Notes under the pieces: model-generated
Databases searched by the model: none
What the model was told of the DNA's origin: nothing
The model's input: the letters and a program-made list of their open reading frames with translations, nothing else
Made by a program: the position numbers and the translations under genes
NCBI GenBank assembly: GCA_019096155.1
Contig: JAHCVI010000002.1
Coordinates: forward strand, 3,162,001 to 3,226,000
Source: Staphylotrichum longicolle
Lineage: Eukaryota; Ascomycota; Sordariomycetes; Sordariales; Chaetomiaceae
Direction: 5' to 3'
Length of the DNA: 64,000 nucleotides
Part shown: positions 10,555-21,409 of the stretch, in pieces
How the letters are laid out: the number at the start of each line of letters is the position of its first letter
How positions within the stretch are numbered: position 1 is the stretch's first letter

Positions 10555-12104
10555 GCGGCGAGCGCTTTTTGAGGGTTTGGGGTTGTCTGGCGTTTAACTC
10601 TCTGCTCGATTGGCTTTGTCTTGTGTCTATTTTCCCCTTTCTTGGGTATTTTCTGACGCATTTTAACAGGAAAGCAGGGTGCATTGCATGGTAGAACTGG
10701 CGTAAAGTTTGAATCATAGACACTCCTACCGAGTAAGGGTCGCCTTTGGTTACGATGACTTGAGAGTTTAGCCTCCAAAGCAGTCTCCTCCGGCCACCCC
10801 CATTTTCGACATGAGTTGAAGAGGAGAATGTCATAGACAAGCTCAACAAGTAACGGCCGAGCCGAAGGTTGTCCGTAGTACAACATCAAGTGATGATGCT
10901 GACTTGCCATCTTTAGCCTCAAGGATTCTGTGTAACTCTGACATTCAGCTCGCTGATGATCATCGAAGAGAGAACCTTGACAACCACAGCTCTCTTGAAC
11001 AGAGAAGGAAGGAGCTGATGCGGAGCTGATGCAGCACCATACACGTCTCACCGAGTGCGTGGACTCCCAGGCGACGATACGAGCTGGGCGGTGCTCCACG
11101 TGGGGTCCGAGGGGACGATCGCCGCAGTGGAAAGCTTCTGGAAGTGGAAGAGCCCTGTTTTGTTCTCCTTCCAGAAGCATGGGCTCCTCTGTTCCAGCCG
11201 AGCCAGCCGGAACAAGCGGTGAGTTGTTTGTTGACAGGATGCGAAGTAGGCGCAGCAAACGCGAAGGGGTTCAACACGAGGCTCGGCAGCACGCAGGGTC
11301 CGGGAATGGCTCGGCTTCTGCCCAAAGCAGTGGGTTCAGGCCGGCGGGTGCCCGGCGGCAAGACCGCACCCCCCGCTCCCGGCAGAGCCCGGATGCAATT
11401 CGAGTGCCACTATGCGGTGGTCGGGCGTCGCTGTGGTGCCAGTTTTTTTTAGTGTGTGTGTTTGTGTAGCAGGCGCCGTTTGTGTTGTGCAGTGGTGCTC
11501 CATCGCGAGTGGCACAGCGGACAGATTAACTGTTGGAATACGAGGTGGGTAAAGTGCCGATCACCTCTCGCAGGGACTCCAGCATGCTCGCATGCTGCAG
11601 CATGGCTCGCTCCTCACCAAACTGGGCTGCTTGCTGCCAGATCCGGCTGCCCACGGGACCCTGCTCCTTCTGTTGTGTCGTCATTACCCAGAGACCAGCC
11701 GGCAATTGGACCCCTATCCCTCACCTTGTTCTGTTTATGGAAACATCGTGACTTTCACACATGCACCTACCCAGCGTCCGGGCCCATTCGGCGCAGTCGC
11801 GAGTCCCACGATGCAGCCATGCCTTGCCCTCTTGCCTTCCGGATCAGCAGCAGCCGTAGCGAGCCTGCCGTCCGCGGGTTGCCCCGTGGGCACGGCGGCA
11901 ATGTCTGTTTTGGGCAATAACGAAGGCAGGATGCCAGCATGGCATCTGTTTACTATAAAGTAGACCGGCTCTTCATGATGTCCTCTGCTCTTCTTCCACC
12001 AACAATCAGCTACTTCTCAGCTCCATCATCGTCTCCAGCAGATTAAATCAGCACAAGCACCAGTCCACCATCATCTTCAGTTCACACCAGACACAGCCAT
12101 CACC
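10555..12104. other. intergenic: cerato-platanin promoter region
   Basis: About 1.5 kb between two plus-strand genes. The last 150 bases look like a strong fungal promoter and leader: a TATA box at 11954-11959 followed by C/A-rich, CT-rich leader sequence up to CACCATG. Open frames on both strands have no recognisable domain. Confidence 0.5.
11954..11959 (+). promoter_or_regulatory. TATA box of cerato-platanin gene
   Basis: TATAAA occurs 151 bases before the start codon at 12105, and a CT/CA-rich leader follows. Spacing and context fit a highly expressed secreted-protein gene. Transcription start is not visible from sequence. Confidence 0.5.
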
Positions 12105-12658
12105 ATGCACTTCTCCAAGATCTTCAGCATCTCTTCGCTCCTCGCCGCTGCGTCGGCCACCTCAGGTATGCCGACCAACACCCAGCAACCGTTTGGTTCA
12201 CCACAAGCCGAACAGAGACTGATATCCTCATAGTCAGCTATGATGTTGGGTACGACGATCCGTCGAGGTCGCTGACCGCTGTGTCGTGCTCGGACGGCGT
12301 CAACGGCGTGATGTGGAAGTACAACTGGTTGGTCAACCCACTAATCTCCCCCCCATTGACTGTAATGGCAACAAGACGGCTGACACGTTTGCTCAGGAAC
12401 GTCCAAGGCGATGTTAAGGGCTTCCCGTACATCGGTGGTGCTCAGGCCGTTGGCGGCTGGAACTCGCCCAACTGTGGCACATGCTGGAAGGCGACCTTCC
12501 AGGGCCGGTCGATCCACGTCCTCGCCATCGACCATGCTGCGAATGGCCTCAACATCGCCCAGGCTGCCATGAATGACCTGACCAACGGTCGAGCCGTTCA
12601 GCTGGGCCGGATTGAGGCCGATGTCGTCCAGGTGCCTCTCGGCGAGTGCGGCCTTTGA
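12105..12658 (+). CDS. cerato-platanin family secreted protein
   Basis: Three exons: 12105-12165, 12234-12327 and 12397-12658, giving 138 aa, the usual family length. Introns are 68 and 69 bp. The second has a weak donor (GTTGGT) but is the only join that keeps YNWNVQG in frame. Residues 1-19 are a signal peptide. The mature protein starts VSYDVGYDD and keeps the family motifs SLTAVSCSDG, FPYIGG and GWNSPNCGTCW. The four cysteines of the family are present (39, 78, 81, 136). Members are small double-psi beta-barrel surface or secreted proteins that bind chitin oligomers and can act as elicitors on plants. Which applies here is unknown. Confidence 0.93.
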
Positions 12659-12789
12659 GGGTTGGGGGATTTAGGCTCGGAAGCTGCATCGGGGGTTTGA
12701 GTCTGGGGTAAATCGCATTAGCATCATGACGTCTCAGTAACGAGGGATGAGGAACATAAGGTACTTAGTTCATAATACAATAATGCCAG

Positions 12790-13884
12790 TCACGACGACA
12801 CCTTGTTTTCTAGCTCCCAGCCAACCTGGTTTGCGAGAAAAGATGCAATATCTGTGAGCATGTCGGCAGAGTACCAGTGGCCGAGGCCGTTGTACTCCCT
12901 CCACTCGACGCGCATCCCGGCCGCCCTCAGACACTCCGCCGCGCCTCTCCCACGGACGACGGGGACCTTGTCATCCTCCGTCCCGTGGCCCAAGAAGATG
13001 GGCGTATCAAAGGCCTTGGGGCGGGAATTCACCCTTCGACCACCCCCTTCCAACTCCAACATCTCCCTCAATACCTTGACAACCCTCGCCTCCACACCCA
13101 AGACCCCCTCACCGTCCTCCACATCCTCGTCCTCACCCTCGTCCCCTCTATCAAAAGGATCAAATCCCATTTCCTCCTCCACATCCCCCCCCCCTCCTAC
13201 CCCTTGACCACCACCACCACCACCACCACCACCCCGCAGCCCCAAAACCCCCCTCACCGCCCTCTCAAAAACCAACCACCCACACATCCCCACGAACCCG
13301 CCCAACGCCTCCTCCTCCCCGTCATCCCACAGCAGCGTCGCCGCCAGCCCCGCCGCACACCCCTGGCTCAGCCCGCCGAGCACCACGTTGCGCGGCCCGC
13401 CCACGGCCGCCGCCTCGGTGCGGACGAGCGCGTGCACGTGGGCGACGGTGTCGCGCAGCCCGTCGACGGCGCGCCACTCCTCCGTGTCGGTCCGGAGGCC
13501 GAATTTGACATCGAGGTCGGAGCCGGAGCCGCAGTCGAGGTGCCAGCTGTCGAACCACTGGTGGATGACGCTGCGCTTGTAGATGGTGGCGCGGTGGCGC
13601 GGGGCGAGGGGGAAGATGTGTTTGGTGTGCGGGAGGAGGGTGGGGAGGGTTGTTGGTTCTGCTGCTGCTGCTGCTGCTGCCAGGGGAGGGGTGGTGATGG
13701 TGGTGGTTGGGGAGGGGTTGGGAATGGGAGGAGGAGGTGGAAAGGAGGCCGAGAGAATGTCTGGGCCAAAGGTGTGGGCGCTGAGGCCACGACCGTGGAG
13801 GAGGATGAGGGTGGTGCGGTGGGGAGGGGAGAGGGGAGGGGTAGTGCGCGGTGGGGGGAAGAAACCTGGTGGATCGGGCGCCAT
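12790..13884 (-). CDS. acyl-protein thioesterase/carboxylesterase-like alpha/beta hydrolase
   Basis: A single-exon frame of 364 aa. The start MAPDPPGFF leads into TLILLHGRGLSAHTFGPDI, the oxyanion strand of the phospholipase/carboxylesterase family. The nucleophile motif GLSQG lies near residue 171, the acid in GHGTEDDKVP near 305, and the histidine in LGHWYS near 334, so the triad is complete. Family enzymes (about 220-240 aa) remove palmitate from proteins or cleave lysophospholipids. This one is about 130 aa longer because of low-complexity insertions: Pro/Thr plus an Ala run after residue 50, and a Gly run plus acidic stretch around residues 215-255. It lacks a signal peptide, so it is probably cytosolic. 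It overlaps convergently with no gene and faces the cerato-platanin 3' end by 131 bp. Confidence 0.82.
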   Translation of the reverse strand: MAPDPPGFFPPPRTTPPLSPPHRTTLILLHGRGLSAHTFGPDILSASFPPPPPIPNPSPTTTITTPPLAAAAAAAEPTTLPTLLPHTKHIFPLAPRHRATIYKRSVIHQWFDSWHLDCGSGSDLDVKFGLRTDTEEWRAVDGLRDTVAHVHALVRTEAAAVGGPRNVVLGGLSQGCAAGLAATLLWDDGEEEALGGFVGMCGWLVFERAVRGVLGLRGGGGGGGGGQGVGGGGDVEEEMGFDPFDRGDEGEDEDVEDGEGVLGVEARVVKVLREMLELEGGGRRVNSRPKAFDTPIFLGHGTEDDKVPVVRGRGAAECLRAAGMRVEWREYNGLGHWYSADMLTDIASFLANQVGWELENKVSS

Positions 13885-14525
13885 TTTGAGGTTATGCTGT
13901 TGTTGTTGAGTTGGACCGGTTTTTAATGTCGCCGTCGTTTGTAGGTTCTGGGGGTGTTGACCGCTTGGGAGTCAAATAATGGGATGAACCTGTGAACCTT
14001 ATTTTGGGTCAAGTGATTGTTTGATGGTGTTGTGGTGCGGAAATCGTGTGGGGACTTCAGTGATCAAGAATCTCGAAATCTCCAGATATGACCATGAACG
14101 GCCGAGATTGAGGGCATTGTAATAACTGAGTCAATGCCACAACCGGATCAAACAAAGATTATCAAGCCCCGTCCAGATGTCAAAATCAAGATGCTGTATC
14201 AGGCAGCTGCGAGGGCGGATGTGAGGAGAGACCCACACCGCTGGACCCTGGAACCCCTGGAACACCTGGAACACGGGGCGTGCCAAGCGCCAGCCAGCCA
14301 ATTGCAGCCGCCACAGACCTGCTGGCTCAGCCTTATAGCGGGAACCTCAAGGTTCTCAATCCTCCACTCCACAATCTCGATCCACTGAAAGCGGACGCGC
14401 CCACAGGGCTGGATCCTCCTGGACGACGACCTCACATCACCGCCGATGCCTTGTCGCATAGTACGGATTCATTTTACCAGCTTGTCAGCAGCATTCTCGA
14501 AAACGGAGAGGGTGAGACTTCAGCG
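13885..14525. other. intergenic: divergent space between hydrolase and RNase T2 remnant
   Basis: 640 bases between divergent genes. Contains a CCTGGAA-type imperfect repeat near 14248-14278 and a TATAGC motif near 14335. No coding region supported. Confidence 0.4.
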
Positions 14526-15611
14526 ATGGGGCCGTCCCTGCGCGCCCTGGTGTCCTACGCCAGCAACCTCATCGCCCAGTTCCCCGTCTTCGACAACTAC
14601 CTCGGGGATGTTTCGCCCTACGAGCCGCTGAGCGGGGCACCCTCTTGCCCTTTCGACGGGCCTGTGAGCTGCCAAAACAACACGCCCGTAACCGGCGACT
14701 CGTGCTGCTTCGTCCACCCTGGCGGCCGGATGCTGCTCGCGCAGTTCTGGGATGAAGAGGTCCACGTTGGCGGTGCCGAGGAGGACTGGACATTACGCGG
14801 GTTATGGTGAGGAGGCGTCCCCTTCTGCCCAAGCCTACCCCTGAGCTTAAAGTGGCACGGCCGAGTTCGGCCAGAAACGACTCTAACAAAGCATCGGCTA
14901 ACCAACCCCCCTCCCCCTTCTCCCAAAAAGGCCCGATCTCTGCGACGGCACCTACGCCCAATACTGCCACCACACTCCACATTACACGAACATCACGGCG
15001 ATCCTCCGCCACTACGGTCAGACTGATCTCCTCGAGTTCATGGACCGGTACTGGCTGGCCGACTCGTACGCGCAGCCCCCTTTTTCGCCTCCCCCCCCCC
15101 ACCCCTCTTTTCTCACTCCCCCAAACTAACCTAACCTACCATCCCTCCCTTGGGATCAGCGGCCCCAACGCCCACCTCTGGCAGCGCGAATACCTCAAGC
15201 ACGCGACCTGCATCAACACGCTCGCCCCGGCCTGCTACGGGCCCAGCACGCTCCCGGGGTCGAGGTGGTGGACTACTACGCGCGCGCCGCGGCGCTCTAC
15301 CGCACGCTCGACACGCACCGCGCGCTGGCGCGGGCGCGCATCGTCCCCTCGGCGACGGCGCGGTACGCGCTGGCCGACGTGCGCGGGCGCTGGAGCGGTT
15401 CAGCGGCGGCAGGGGTGGTGCTGCGGTGCGCCGGGCGGGCGCGGGACGTGCTGCGCGAGGTGCGGTACGTGTATCTCCTCCGGGGCAGCCTGCAGACGGG
15501 GGTGTTTGTGCCGGCGCAGGACCTGGACCTGGGCGGGCGGCGGAGGGATGATGGCGGGGAGTGCCAGGAACAGGGCGGTATTTGCCAAAGAGGCGGAGGG
15601 GGGAGTTGTGA
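14526..15611 (+). pseudogene. ribonuclease T2 remnant (two frameshifts, catalytic His replaced)
   Basis: Three exons are recognisable: 14526-14806, 14931-15065 and 15160 onward, with clean GT-AG introns of 124 and 94 bp. The exons carry family segments: GDSCCFVHPGG, LLAQFWD, GLWPDLCDGTY, KHATCINTLAP. Two features indicate decay. First, exon 3 is broken by -1 shifts near 15251-15259 (GGGG run) and 15563-15565; the family's C-terminal segments VRYVYLLRGSLQTG and TGRYLPK lie in different frames, and the last frame stops at 15611. Second, the active-site His of the first catalytic block is Arg (codon 14796-14798, WTLRGLW), and the first His of the second block is Arg (15185-15187). The later Glu, Lys and His of that block remain. 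An assembly error could explain the frameshifts but not the substitutions. If intact it would be a secreted or vacuolar RNase. Confidence 0.82.
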
Positions 15612-18600
15612 TGAAGTTGGGTTTGGTGGTTCAGGATCAAGCTCGGTTTCGGCGTTCTCGGTGGGATTTGGGTCATGGAGCATGGTTTATGGGCTGGTTT
15701 ATGGAGCATGGTCATGGGGCTGGTTTCTGGAGCGTGTCTATGGGCGAGGCTTCGGAGTATGGATACAAGCGTGCTGGTGTCCTGAGGGATGACGCCTGGC
15801 CGGTGAGTTACCATGGGGCTGTACTTGTACAACGTTCTGGAAGCAGCTGAACAAGGATTGTTAGCAGTGCGTGCCCCTGAGGTTCCAGAGTGGCAATCTC
15901 CAGCACCATGCCATGCCATGCCATGTCGGTCCGACGACATTTAGCTGCTGGATACCCTCCGTCCACAACACCAGAGCTCCGCGCCCGCCCCAGCCACCTG
16001 CCCGCCCGCACGTGGAGATGAGGTCCTTGTCTCAGATCCATCAGTTCGTCATTCCTGGCCAATGCCCATGTCTGAGATCCGCGGAGAGGGGTGCTGAACC
16101 AGGGGATGTCGACCGGCGTCGACCAAGCGACGCCCGCAAAAGAGCCAGGGACAAGCGAGGGCAAAGGACCGACTGCGCTATGCGCGTCTACAGGCGGGAG
16201 CGAGGGCGAGCGGAGGTCACGCATCAATGCGGAACAGCGTAGTCCAGCCATTGCCGCCGACCGGCGTTGAGTTCCTCTTCTAGCCAGCAGCGACAGAAGA
16301 GCTGTACCTAAGCGAGGGGCATGCGATCGCTCGCCTACAAGCTCCGGACGCCAGCAGTTTCCCGGCCGGACGTCGTTGACAGCGCCACCGCGCTGTGATG
16401 GCCGTTGCAGATTGCTAGGCGGACCTGCATGAAGATTGCGGAGAAAGCAGGATGGAGGAGGAGAAGCTCGGCACGAACATCGGACCGAACCCCATGTTTA
16501 GCAACGATCGAGGCTAGCGTTGCACGGGGACAGCACGTTAACGCATAAGGGTGGGCGTGGTGTCCTGCTGTTGATGTTAGTTGTTGCGGTTATGGTAAGC
16601 AGGTCGCCTGGCTACCATCGCCCTTCGGCCCTACTGGCGAAAGCCTGCCTGATACTGGTTTGGCAGCCCAACGGTCGTGGGGTTGGCGCCACGAAGTGCA
16701 CTCCCAAAGTTGGGGTACCCCACAATCACCCCGAGGTTGAAACCTGGGGAAGTCGCGGACCGTGGATAGGGTTGACTGCCAAGTTGTGATCTTGGTCGTT
16801 TGGTGATGTCTGAAGCGTGCTTGAGATGCGGGGCACCAGGGGTGAGAGGGCGGGCGGTGTAGTTCTGTTTTGAGTCCGTGGCACTTGACTAACGTGATCT
16901 GGCTTCGACGGGAAGAAAGCAAGGGGTCGGTTGGAGGACAAGGCTGAGCGAGCTGTTTGCCGCTTACTGTGTAGGTTCATTTGCACAAGGCTGAGATGCT
17001 GCTCAGCCCTGCGCGGAGCAGAGATCGGCACAGGAAGCCAATTCTCGGGTTCAAAATGGTGCATTCTTGACACGGTGCGGTCGTGAAAGTTGATGTCGCA
17101 GTTCAGCTGCCATGTCGTGCGAGCAAGGGAATGAGGCTTGTTGAGCTTTGGCGTGTTGCCTTGGTCCTGCCTGGGCTTGTGTGGTGCGGTGCTGCTTGGA
17201 AGAGAGACGAAAGCAACAGCCTCTTCGGACCGATTGTGGGGCTCGGGGCAAGGGCGTCACCGTCCTCCACATTCCCAAGCATCGCAACCCCAGCTTTTCC
17301 CGCACTCAATGCGACGTGCTTCCCGTTTTCGCGGGGACTGTCGCTTCCAGAAAACGGACGACTGGCCTGTGGTGATTTGTCAAATGGCCTGCTTTGTTCC
17401 CGGAACCGCGCAACCCCGTAACGACACGACAGCATGGTGCACCAGGCCATGCCATGGGGTGCCGTTCGGGATCGGAAATGTCTCACACTTCCCGCAGGGT
17501 CGGTGTTTGCTGCGCTTTGGTTGTGGACCCTACCTTGACCCGCTGCCTTGGATCCCTTTGTGCGTCCAAAGCCCTCGACTGCATTTGCACGGGAGCCGGC
17601 ATCAGACGAGAAATCTGGAGATCCGGGGATCCCGTCCACCACGAGCGCTGAGAACACGACCAGAAATGGCTTCGTTCGGCATTTGCGGGTGGGCTCAATT
17701 GTGGGTCATCACCACAACGGCCACGGCAGCTACTGCGCGCCAAGCTGGGAGGGATGAGAAACGGAGACGCGCCCTGCTGTTCCCGATGCAAGAATCTCAA
17801 CCCGATCGGGAGATCCGCTTGGCGGAGCGTGTACCTTGAAGACCGAGGATGAATTGAAGCCACGCCATCAGCTCGTCGGCGCCGGGAAGAAACTTGGGTC
17901 TCGGAATCTGGGCAGTTTCCTGAGATCACCGAGCTCGACAGAATGGATACGCTATGGAGTCGATACTTGCCTATAACTCAAACTGTGCAGCCCACGTCGA
18001 CTTCGGATTGAGCGGCAAGAAGCACCCTTCTGGCGTTGCATGCATGAGTCCGCTCGAGGCACAGCTGTGGCTTATGATTGGCCATGGCGGCCAGATCGGC
18101 GCAGGAAAGAAGTATCAGAGCCTTCCGTTTTGCCTCCTCTCCGTTTCCTGAAGTGCTCGGAACGCCCTCTCCGGAATTCGCTGTGATGAGACCTCTCGCT
18201 GCCGTGGCGGGCCTTTGGCTCACTGTTGAGCAGCCCCCATTCCCATCACTCACATCACACTCCAGTCGACCGCCAGGCGATGGATCACAGATTACACGCA
18301 CCGGGCCTGCCGGATCTCTGTGCGCCAGCAATTGTGTGCGAGGGGAAGCACGCCAGGTCGTGTGTCACTGATCCAGGACAGTCGTCGATTTGACGGGATG
18401 CTTTGGCGCTGTCTGGGTGGGACAAAATCAGATGAACGCCTGAACTGCGCTTAATGAACGTATTTCTGGGTGTCGTGGAGATGCCAGCCCCTCCACAACG
18501 GTCCGGCGCACACATGTCGAGCACCGGTAAAGTGCACCATGAGAAGCCACGGAGTCCAATCTGTCTGGCAAATTTGCCAGGTTCGTTTCGAAACAGCAGG

Positions 18601-19237
18601 TTCATGCTGGCTTGCCAGAAAGCAAGAGAGATGGGGGCTCCGTTTTGGAACAGCGAGCCATTATTGGCCCTGCGCATGGCGCACGGGCCAAGGCAGGGAC
18701 CAGCTGGCCCCACCGCAAATGAGCGAGCCCTGGGCTAGCCCCTTGCGGTTTTCGCCCTGTCCCCGTTCGTCCCAGTCCGCCCCCCAGCGCTTCTTTCATT
18801 TCCGTCACTTCCCTCCCGTCCTTCTTTACACGAGCCCATTGCCCCCATCTCTCGCCTTCCATCTGCACACCCTGTAGCAACCCTTTTCGACGTCGAACTC
18901 GAACCGACCGCGACGACGCCTTGCACAGTAGAAACGAATCTTCGTCTTCAGCTTGGGTGCACCGCGGGGCCGCTGTTTTAACAACTCCGCAACGGCCCAG
19001 CGCGCGGTCCCCCCCTGACCTCTCGTCGACCACCTCGCCGGGCCGATTGAACCCCAGATCGACTGCAAATTGACTCTGGAGTCCCCACGATTGCGACCGT
19101 CACCCCAGACCGCCCGTTCCCGACGCTTTGGATTTCGTCTGAATAACGCTGTGGATGCTGTCACTGTGACACGCGCTCCCCGCCGGTCGCGTTTAGCACT
19201 TTAAGGACACAAGGGGTAACACGGCGCCGTCGGGACC
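15612..19237. other. intergenic, 3.6 kb, before the COL-26-like regulator
   Basis: Long non-coding space between plus-strand genes. It holds a (CCATG)4 repeat at 15906-15925. Open frames of 180-230 codons around 17100-17840 overlap on both strands, have no recognisable domain and look like chance. The last 500 bases before 19238 are C/T-rich, consistent with a long leader of the regulatory gene. Confidence 0.45.
15906..15925 (+). repeat. (CCATG)4 tandem repeat
   Basis: Four perfect CCATG units head to tail in non-coding sequence downstream of the RNase T2 remnant. No function is evident. Confidence 0.85.
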
Positions 19238-21259
19238 ATGACCACCACGGCCGTGAAGAGGGCGTGCGACGCCTGCCATCGCCGCAAGGTCAAATGCGAT
19301 GGAATTTCGCCCTGCCGCAACTGTTCGGCCTCGCAGCTCTCATGCACGTACAATGCAGTCCCGCAGAAGAAGGGGCCCAAGGGCTCCCGCGCCAAGGTCA
19401 TCAACGAGTTGAAGGAAACACAACGCCAGACCAGCCTTTCGGCCAAGTTGCAGGGCGGCATCAACGGCGGTGCAGCGAGCGCGACGCTCGCCCCGACCCC
19501 GAGGCTTCTGACCAAGGAGACTCTCAAGGCGTGCATCGACTTTTACTTCGCCCACATGTACCCGACGATGCCGATCCTCGAACGCCACCGCCTCGAGCAG
19601 GACGCCATGTACATGGACCAGAACCTTGACACCTACTGCCTCCTGACGTCGCTCTGCGCATTTGTCTGTCTCCAGCCCGGTATGGTGATGCCGGGCGCCG
19701 GAATGCAAAACGACCCTTTTAATCCGGACATCATGTTCGGTGGCAATATCGTTACCAGCACGCTTCTGATGGAGGAGACAATCCGCGTCCGCAAGGGCTA
19801 CGACTTTGTCGCATCGCCGACCGTCAACAGTCTCTGCACGAGCTACTTCCTGTTCGCCGTGCATCACGGTCTGGAAATGCACGACAAGGCATGGTTTTAT
19901 CTGCGCGAGGCCACGACCTTGGCACACCTGGGCCGGATGAACGAGGAGCAGGCGTACCTGCAGTACGACAGCAACGACAGCGTCGATGCTTCTCGGCGCA
20001 GGCGCTTGTACTGGCTCCTTTTCGTGACCGAACGGTTTGTGGCAATCTCTCACCGCTAGTTGTTTGACCTGGCGCTGACACCTCTCTCTCGCAGTGCCTA
20101 CGCCCTGCAGCATCGTCGCCCATTGACCCTCCAGGCCAGCATCAACCTCCCGTCTCCTCAGGACCACCCTGCCGACCCTTTCCTGCACCAGGGCACCACC
20201 TCTCTGCGGATGATCGGCCTCTTCCGGAGCTTCGACGAAGTCCTGGTGCCTCTGTGGAACAAGTCCAAGGCAGAGTGCTCCGACTCCTACCTCGCAACCC
20301 TCGACAAGCAGCTTCAGGAAGTCCTCCCTCCCTATCTCAATGACACCCAAGCGCAAATCTCCGAGATGCCGATGATCCATCAATGGCTCAAGCACAAGGC
20401 TTGGGGCCTGAGCGTGGCGAACGGCACTGGAAGCAACGCTGAATCTTCGTATGTGGACAGCATCCACGACCTTCTCCCGATGGCGTCGCACTTCCCAGGC
20501 AATCTCGGCTTGCACGGCCTCAGCCTCTGCGAGCACCTCTTCAACGTCACCTGCGCCCTGACCGAGATTCTCGCCGTTCTGCCCGCGCCTCGCACTCCCT
20601 TCACACTGGGTCCTCAGGATCACCTCCGCAAGATTCTCAACATTGTCACAGTCATCCGCAACGGAGACCACCGGTTCCTTCCACTGCTGATGAGCAAGGT
20701 CAACGCTGCGCTGCCCAGGCTCGCGAGCCCGATGCTCCAGAACGCTCCCGAGACGGCTCCGGCCTGCAACATGGATCTTTTCGACGGCTTCGGTAATCCC
20801 GGCATGTGCCCGCCGGCAGTCTATCCCTCTGGTGACTTCGAGCACAAGTTCGCCGTCCCGCGCTTTGACGAGATGAGCTCCGACTCCAACAGTCCCAACG
20901 GGCCACCCTCGAGCAGCAACGACATGAACTCGCCCTTCTCCAGCTCTCCATCCATCATGTCGCCCAACATGGAGATGCCGCACGGCTTGTCCGACTTCAA
21001 CTCTATGCCCGATATGGTCATGAGCCCTATCAGCCATGCCCCACCTTCGTCGCTTGGCACATCCGGGGCGATGAACACCCAACAATCCCAGCACACGCCG
21101 CTGTCGCCGTTCCCCAACTCGAACCCTCAAATGCAGGGGTTGAACCCAAGCAACGTCAACCCGCCGCCCAACATAAACCTCGCGTCCCAGATGCATCTCA
21201 ACCAGGGCCTCGGTGGCGGGATAAATACGCATCACCAAAACTGTCAACAACAACCTTGA
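19238..21259 (+). CDS. col-26: Zn2Cys6 transcription factor, COL-26/BglR/AmyR-like, ends at premature-looking TGA
   Basis: Two exons, 19238-20034 and 20095-21259, with a 60-bp GT-AG intron; the join gives FVTERAYALQHRRPLTL. The product has 653 aa. The zinc cluster CX2CX6CX5CX2CX6C uses Cys 10, 13, 20, 26, 29 and 36, followed by PQKKGPKGSRAKVI. The fungal middle homology region holds TYCLLTSLCAFVCLQPGM, ASRRRRLYWLLFVTE and LPSPQDHPADP. This pattern matches the family of Neurospora COL-26, Trichoderma BglR and AmyR-like factors. Those act in the nucleus on starch, glucose-response and beta-glucosidase genes. The exact ortholog is inferred. The C-terminus is Ser/Asn/Pro/Met-rich. The frame stops at TGA 21257-21259, but the same frame continues with a family-like tail to 21409 (separate entry). 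Confidence 0.82.
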
Positions 21260-21409
21260 TGGCCCGCCCATCCGCCACAACGAGCCAACTCGTTCGCTCG
21301 AGTCGGCGACTTCCAGGCTCTGCAAAGAGTCAACTCGGACATGAACCCGATGGGTTCGATCATGAGTCCATTGGGGCCAGACATGGACTTCAACACGCTC
21401 TCGAGGTAG
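21260..21409 (+). other. same-frame C-terminal tail downstream of the regulator's TGA
   Basis: Directly after the TGA at 21257-21259 the same frame stays open for 49 codons to TAG at 21407-21409. It encodes RANSFARVGDFQALQRVNSD, then a Met/Pro-rich run ending MDFNTLSR. From family knowledge, COL-26/BglR-type proteins end with a VGDFQALQR block and a DFxTL-type terminus, so this looks like the normal C-terminus. Options are stop-codon readthrough, a recent nonsense change, compensating indels just upstream (around 21242 and 21274), or an assembly error. I cannot choose from one sequence. Confidence 0.6.

Noticed and set aside
17103..17839. overlapping frames of 184 and 233 codons on opposite strands
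   Set aside because: No recognisable domain, no splice pattern that links them to other frames, and they overlap each other.
19340..21325. 661-codon minus-strand frame opposite the regulator
   Set aside because: It is the antisense shadow of a GC-rich gene. The plus strand carries the zinc cluster and family motifs and the intron joins cleanly there.
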